This document shows positions 34,690-38,619 of a DNA stretch of 38,619 bases, one piece after another. The translations under genes were made by a program, and so were the position numbers. The notes under the pieces were generated by a model. That model ran no database searches and was not told the origin of the DNA. It saw only the letters and a list, made by a program, of their open reading frames with translations. The stretch is taken from NCBI GenBank assembly GCA_015680685.1, contig MNCI01026333.1:1-38619 (forward strand). The letters are read 5' to 3'. This stretch comes from Gnetum montanum (lineage: Eukaryota; Streptophyta; Gnetopsida; Gnetales; Gnetaceae). How positions within the stretch are numbered: position 1 is the stretch's first letter; every line of letters starts with the position of its first letter.

Positions 34690-34800
34690 AGGGGTTTGCT
34701 AGTTTTAGGCCATGGAGGGTCATACAATTTTCTTGTTGTTGGCCATGATGGATCATATGATTTACTAGTTTTAGGCCATGATAGGTTTTACAATTTAGAA
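34690..34800 (+). repeat. Three-copy minisatellite of about 33-36 bp
   Basis: Units contain TTGCTAGTTTTAGGCCATG, TTGTTGTTGGCCATGATGG and TTACTAGTTTTAGGCCATG, followed by GGGTCATACAATTT-like ends. In one frame they encode repeats of the form L(V/L)xGHxxxYxL. The ORF there (34681-34911) is most likely just the reading of the repeat. Confidence 0.7.
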
Positions 34801-35109
34801 AAGAAAATTTTTATTAGTTTATGTTTTAAATTTTTTATGAGTTTTCAGGTTTTAAATTTTTTAAGGTATTTTTATGTTTTATGTTCTAAAATAGAAAAGG
34901 CAAAAAGGTAAATGGTAAACAAGAATAAACTTTAGGATACCTATAAAGTAAAGTTAAAATAATGTGATACAAATTAAAGCAAAATGGTGCATGAAAATAA
35001 TGTTTTGACTAGGCTAAGAAGGCTATAGAAAAAGGAGGCTATGTGGTTATACATGCAAGGGTGAGAAAATTGGAGGGGAATACATCAATTATGAAAGTGT
35101 GTCCTAATC

Positions 35110-35690
35110 TTAAAAAAAATTATGAAATGTGTAGGGTCTACTTTGCACAATTATGTATTCCACATTTCCTTCGCTAACCAAGTTGAAGGGGAGTTCTTCA
35201 TATAATGCATTCATGGGCCCATCATTGTAGGTTTTGGCCTCTTATGCTTTTTCAGGCTTCTTGAATTCATGGTTAACGATAGGAGTTTTTTCTTGAAACT
35301 CCACTTTGAATCCTTGTTCCATGTTAATGTTGTTGACTACCAAAGGAATTGCACTATCATCATGGATGATTATCTCACCTCCCTCGTAGGGTAGGCAAAT
35401 TTCTTGGTGGATGGATAAGGCAATAGCTCATAATTGAACTAGCCAAGCCCTTCCTAGGATGAAATTGAATCTTGGTGTCCCTTCCATCACCAAGAAGTTG
35501 GTCAATATGGGGAATTTTTCTCCTACCATAAAGTCTAAAAAAATTAAGCCTTTTATAGCAACCTAAGATCCATTAAAGGATTTAAGAGTAGATGTTGAAG
35601 TATATTGCATATGCTCCAGTACTCCTAAATTTTCTATGATGGTATAAGGTATTACATTGTCACTTTTTCATCAGCATGAATCCTATGTAC
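35110..35690 (-). pseudogene. Protease region of element E (Ogre/Tat type)
   Basis: Minus-strand reading: a DN-VIPYTIIENLGVLEHM segment (about 35670-35615), LKSFNGS (about 35590-35567), DFMVGEKFPILTNFLVMEGT (about 35535-35475), FILGRAWL (about 35462-35440), IALSIHQEI and IIIHDD. The order SFDGS...F...F.VM.....FILGR.W.....A..S..HQ is the Ogre/Tat protease pattern. The active-site D-S/T-G region is degenerate and frameshifted. Readable coding continues to about 35110, where the insertion begins. Confidence 0.75.
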
Positions 35691-35699
35691 CTTGTTTTG

Positions 35700-38480
35700 T
35701 CCTGCCCTTATGATTATGAAAAAGGAGCCTTGGTTGTCTCATCATCCTGGGGGTTGGTCTTAACTTTTCTACCATGAAACACTCATGTTGTTAACTTCAT
35801 TTCTTACTTTTGTGAAGGTGGTACCATCACTACATGAATGGACTCTTCACTAGTAGGGATGTCCTCGCTAATAGGAATAGAGATCAACATCTTCACTAAT
35901 GCTTTGCACTATGTAGCAGAAGCCATTACAAGGTCATATAGGCTAAGTGATGCCTTCATTTATTTTAAAGACTATTTGACCTACTCCATGGCATTGAGTA
36001 AGTCTTTGTAATTATTTTTTGACTTCTCATTTTTATTATTCTTGACTTCCTCCATGCACCTTAGGATGCAAACTTCATGCTTTAGTGGTTGTGTTTTGGC
36101 CTCTTTTCCTTCCCTTGTGGCTTGCGATCCTTCCATGATTGACTAGCTAAAGTATCCTAAGCATTGCGAATCATTGGGATAGATGAGATGGGAGTGGAAT
36201 TCAATGGGCTCACCTACTTCCATGCCTTGGCCTACTTGTTATCCTTGTTCTTAGGCTTTGGTATAGGCTTCTTATGTTGTTTACTCAAGGATTTTCTACT
36301 ATTGTTATTTGGTTGAAAAGAAGCCATTGCATTGGCCACTACGGGAGAATTTGGTTTGATTGTAATGATAGGTTTGGTTTTAATGAGAGGAGGTACTTTG
36401 ATTACAAAAGGCTTGTTGGAAGACATACGCAATGATATCCTTACAATAGAAGGGGGCCTTGAACTAGTCTAAGTTGAAGGGCTCCTATCATTGCTAGGAG
36501 CTACCTGAATCATGACCAACTCTCACATAGGTCTAGAATCATTGTTCACATTGAATGTAGCTATAATATATGGGCTATTTTTGGCATTCAATGGGTTCTT
36601 GTAGACCTACATGGATTGCTTTTATGGTCTAATTTGGTTCTATGTATTAAGTACCAACTCACCCTTGTCTATCATCTTCTATAGGTTATATTTTAGTGCT
36701 AGGAAAAAGTTAGTATCTTGACCTAGCAATTGATGGTAGTGGTAGAAATGGTTAAGCTTGAAGCACTTAGGAATCAGTAGGTAATCCTTGGTTGTAAAAG
36801 TGGGATTCTTGGTGATTTTTCATAGTTTATCATGCCTCTTATGATCATTCTCAATATTTATTTATATTGTATTCCTCCACTCTTTGACAACTAACCAAGG
36901 AGTTTGGATGGTTTTAGTGGTAACCTAGTGTGCTTTGATTCATCTTTTCATTGAAAGTTAGACCTTGTATTGGTTGATGTAGAGGCCCCAAAGGTTGATG
37001 ATTGGTTATTGATGTTAGGGGAATTAATTTGGTTTGTTTTCTTTAGTCTTAGTGGCCATGTCTACATTAATTTTTCACCCCCTCTTCTTATTCTTCCATG
37101 CATGTTAATTCTTATACACCATGTAGGTAGGATCATGATTGGCCTTAGCAGCATCCTCTATGTTCTCAATTTGGAAAAAGGCTTGGTTAGGTAATTCTGG
37201 GTCTAAATAGTAAATTCTTAGCTTAATAAAACTATTAACTATCCCTTGAACATGCTGAGTCGATGAGTTTTGGCTATTGGTTCTGGAATCTCATTTATAA
37301 GAGCATTCCATCATTGTATAAACTTTTATATGGGCTCAAGTGGTCCTTGCTTGATCTTCATTAGTTAGTCAAGCATTGTTTTGAGTTTCAGGTTATACTT
37401 GAAATGGTTAAGAAATTATGATATAAATTTTTCTAGCAAGAATATACATCCCCTTGATAATGCAAGGTACTATTCCAAGGCTTTCCCAATAAGGGACATA
37501 GGAAAAATCTACATTATGGTATGTGACTAGGCTTGTAGTAATAAATACTAGGAAAGCAAGGTTCCAAGATGGACATTAGGATTTCCCTCATCATTTTACT
37601 TCATGAATTGAGGTATGGGGATTCTTGATGGAAGAGTTATTTGTGGAACAACAAGACTGATTAGATCATCTAGATAGAAGTCATTTATTTTTACTATTTG
37701 GATTGTCAAAGCCATAAACTTCTATAACTCTTTTGTAAGATCATGAATCATTTGGAATACTTGATCTAGACCTCGGAGCATTCAAGTGAATTGGGGGATT
37801 TGTACAAAGGGTTGTGGTATGAGTTGAGAGGCTTGTGGTCTTATGATGGTTTCTGGCACAAAAGGGAGAAGTTCAGTCATCATGGTTGTAAGAGGACCAA
37901 ATAGTGAGAAGAAGATTGGAGTAGGTATTTGGAAAACAAATGGTATAAAGGGTATATGTGATCCTTGGATTACTTGGCATTCCATTATGGATCCCACTAG
38001 CATTGACAAGGGGTAAACAATGGTGAAGACCACCAATGATGATCATGTAAACTTGGGTTGTGTGCAAAATGCATATTGAGGCAAAGGGAGGCCGTTTGAG
38101 GCCAAAATTGTGCCTAATGGGCTACTATAATGGGTGTTAACCAAAATATGGTTGGGTAGAAAGGAGATGAAAGTGAAGGTACATGTCCCATGGAAGCAAT
38201 AGGGAAGGCCAAAGTAGGTGCAATGGTTTAAGGTATTGGTTGTTGAAAGAGGCTCCCTAAAAGGTTTTCCAGTTTAGGATCAACCTCAAGCTCATCTTAT
38301 TCCTTGTGTTGGCTTTTTGAACTAATATTTTTACTTTTTTCATCTATCTCAATCAAATGAATCAATATACACACATAAGTATCATTGAGCAGTATTTTGT
38401 CATAGGGGGATGATATGTACTCCTTTTCATTTCGATGTATTAACTCATAACCAAGCTTGGCCTTGGCCTTCATTTGTAGA
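35700..38480 (-). pseudogene. Gag of element E (Ogre/Tat type), broken
   Basis: The N-terminal region has Pro- and Ile-rich pieces (38036-37782). The capsid-like part includes NPNVHLGTLL (about 37592-37565), FPMSLIGKALE, FLNHFKYNLKLKTMLDQ-like, LMKIKQGPLEPI and FIQ.WNALINEIPEPI (about 37316-37280). This matches the pattern P..HL...Y.......LI..FP.SL.G.AL.W.......W..L...F...Y. After it come FYHYHQLLG and ALKYNL.KMIDKGELV (about 36745-36665), the basic Pro/Lys-rich block 36432-36232, and a block like LNAME.VK.SLK.MKASLSLYDLVMAS (about 35980-35920) typical of the Gag-protease junction in Ogre/Tat. Many stops. The left end of the element is out of the window. Confidence 0.75.
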
Positions 38481-38619
38481 ATGAGTAAGCTAGCCTATTT
38501 TTGGGCATAAATATAGTTGTATTTATCTTTATTTATGATTCAAAAATATGGGCTTTACTCTCTTAATCTAAGCAATTGCCTACGCTTAGCTATGGTAGGG
38601 TCTTTCAAGTCATAGATCC

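Larger units (their letters stand above)
25385..35100. mobile_element. Foreign block inserted between protease and RT of element E
   Basis: Minus-strand element E coding is readable up to about 25384 on one side and resumes near 35110 on the other. Ogre/Tat protease and RT are normally a few hundred codons apart. The 9.7 kb between them has no element E coding and holds + strand gene-like sequence plus tandem repeats. Terminal repeats or a target-site duplication could not be identified by eye, so the class of the insertion is open. Confidence 0.55.
20580..38619 (-). mobile_element. Ogre/Tat-like Ty3/gypsy element E, split by an insertion
   Basis: On the minus strand: gag (38480-35700), protease (35690-35110), then a foreign block (about 35100-25385), then RT (25384-24190), RNase H plus a second RNase H-like domain (24180-23200), integrase (22980-21876) and a probable 3' LTR. 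The dual RNase H and the FITPWG...VMPFGLKNAGATYQR style of RT mark the Ogre/Tat lineage. The 5' LTR would lie to the right of the window. All coding parts carry stops. Confidence 0.85.

Noticed and set aside
1-38619. Search for tRNA, rRNA, CRISPR arrays, bacterial operons and riboswitches
   Set aside because: None was seen. The content is plant-type repeat DNA, and the regular repeats present are long-period satellites rather than CRISPR units.

Overview
This window looks like repeat-dense intergenic DNA from a seed plant with a large, AT-rich nuclear genome. Nothing in it resembles an intact host gene. Almost every recognisable protein fragment belongs to an LTR retrotransposon of the plant Ty3/gypsy type (Athila and Ogre/Tat lineages). 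All are heavily broken, mostly by changes that look like C-to-T (or G-to-A) decay of methylated cytosines. A gymnosperm or another giant-genome plant would fit, but the sequence alone does not fix the species.

Layout. (1) 1-3518, + strand: the 3' end of Athila-like element A, with a decayed accessory ORF (conserved plant-retroelement domain, Gln tract, coiled coil) and a 3' LTR. (2) 3519-4867: AT-rich spacer with a possible minus-strand Copia edge. (3) 4868-9945, + strand: Athila-like element B, with 5' LTR, primer-binding site, gag, protease and reverse transcriptase, cut off just after the RT active site. (4) 9946-12308, + strand: unassigned 1.4 kb followed by a distinctly CpG-rich LTR (D). 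(5) 12309-19804, minus strand: Athila-like element C, close kin of B, with LTR, PBS, gag, PR, RT, RNase H and integrase; no 3' LTR is seen. B and C lie tail to tail and form a large inverted repeat. (6) 19805-38619, minus strand: Ogre/Tat-like element E, with gag, protease, RT, two RNase H domains, integrase and a probable 3' LTR. Its 5' LTR lies beyond the window. (7) Element E is split between protease and RT by about 9.7 kb of foreign DNA (25385 to about 35100). This insert carries a short degenerate repeat, a 13-unit tandem array with a period near 193 bp, and a + strand gene-like region with GT-AG intron signatures.

The most noteworthy signals are: the 193-bp array, with a near-palindromic box in most units; the spliced-looking pseudogene beside it; the inverted B/C pair, a candidate double-stranded RNA source; a Gln tract in which seven codons have become stops; and a 105-bp duplication confined to the U5 part of LTR D. 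None of the element proteins is intact, so any present activity would have to come from RNA or from LTR promoters.
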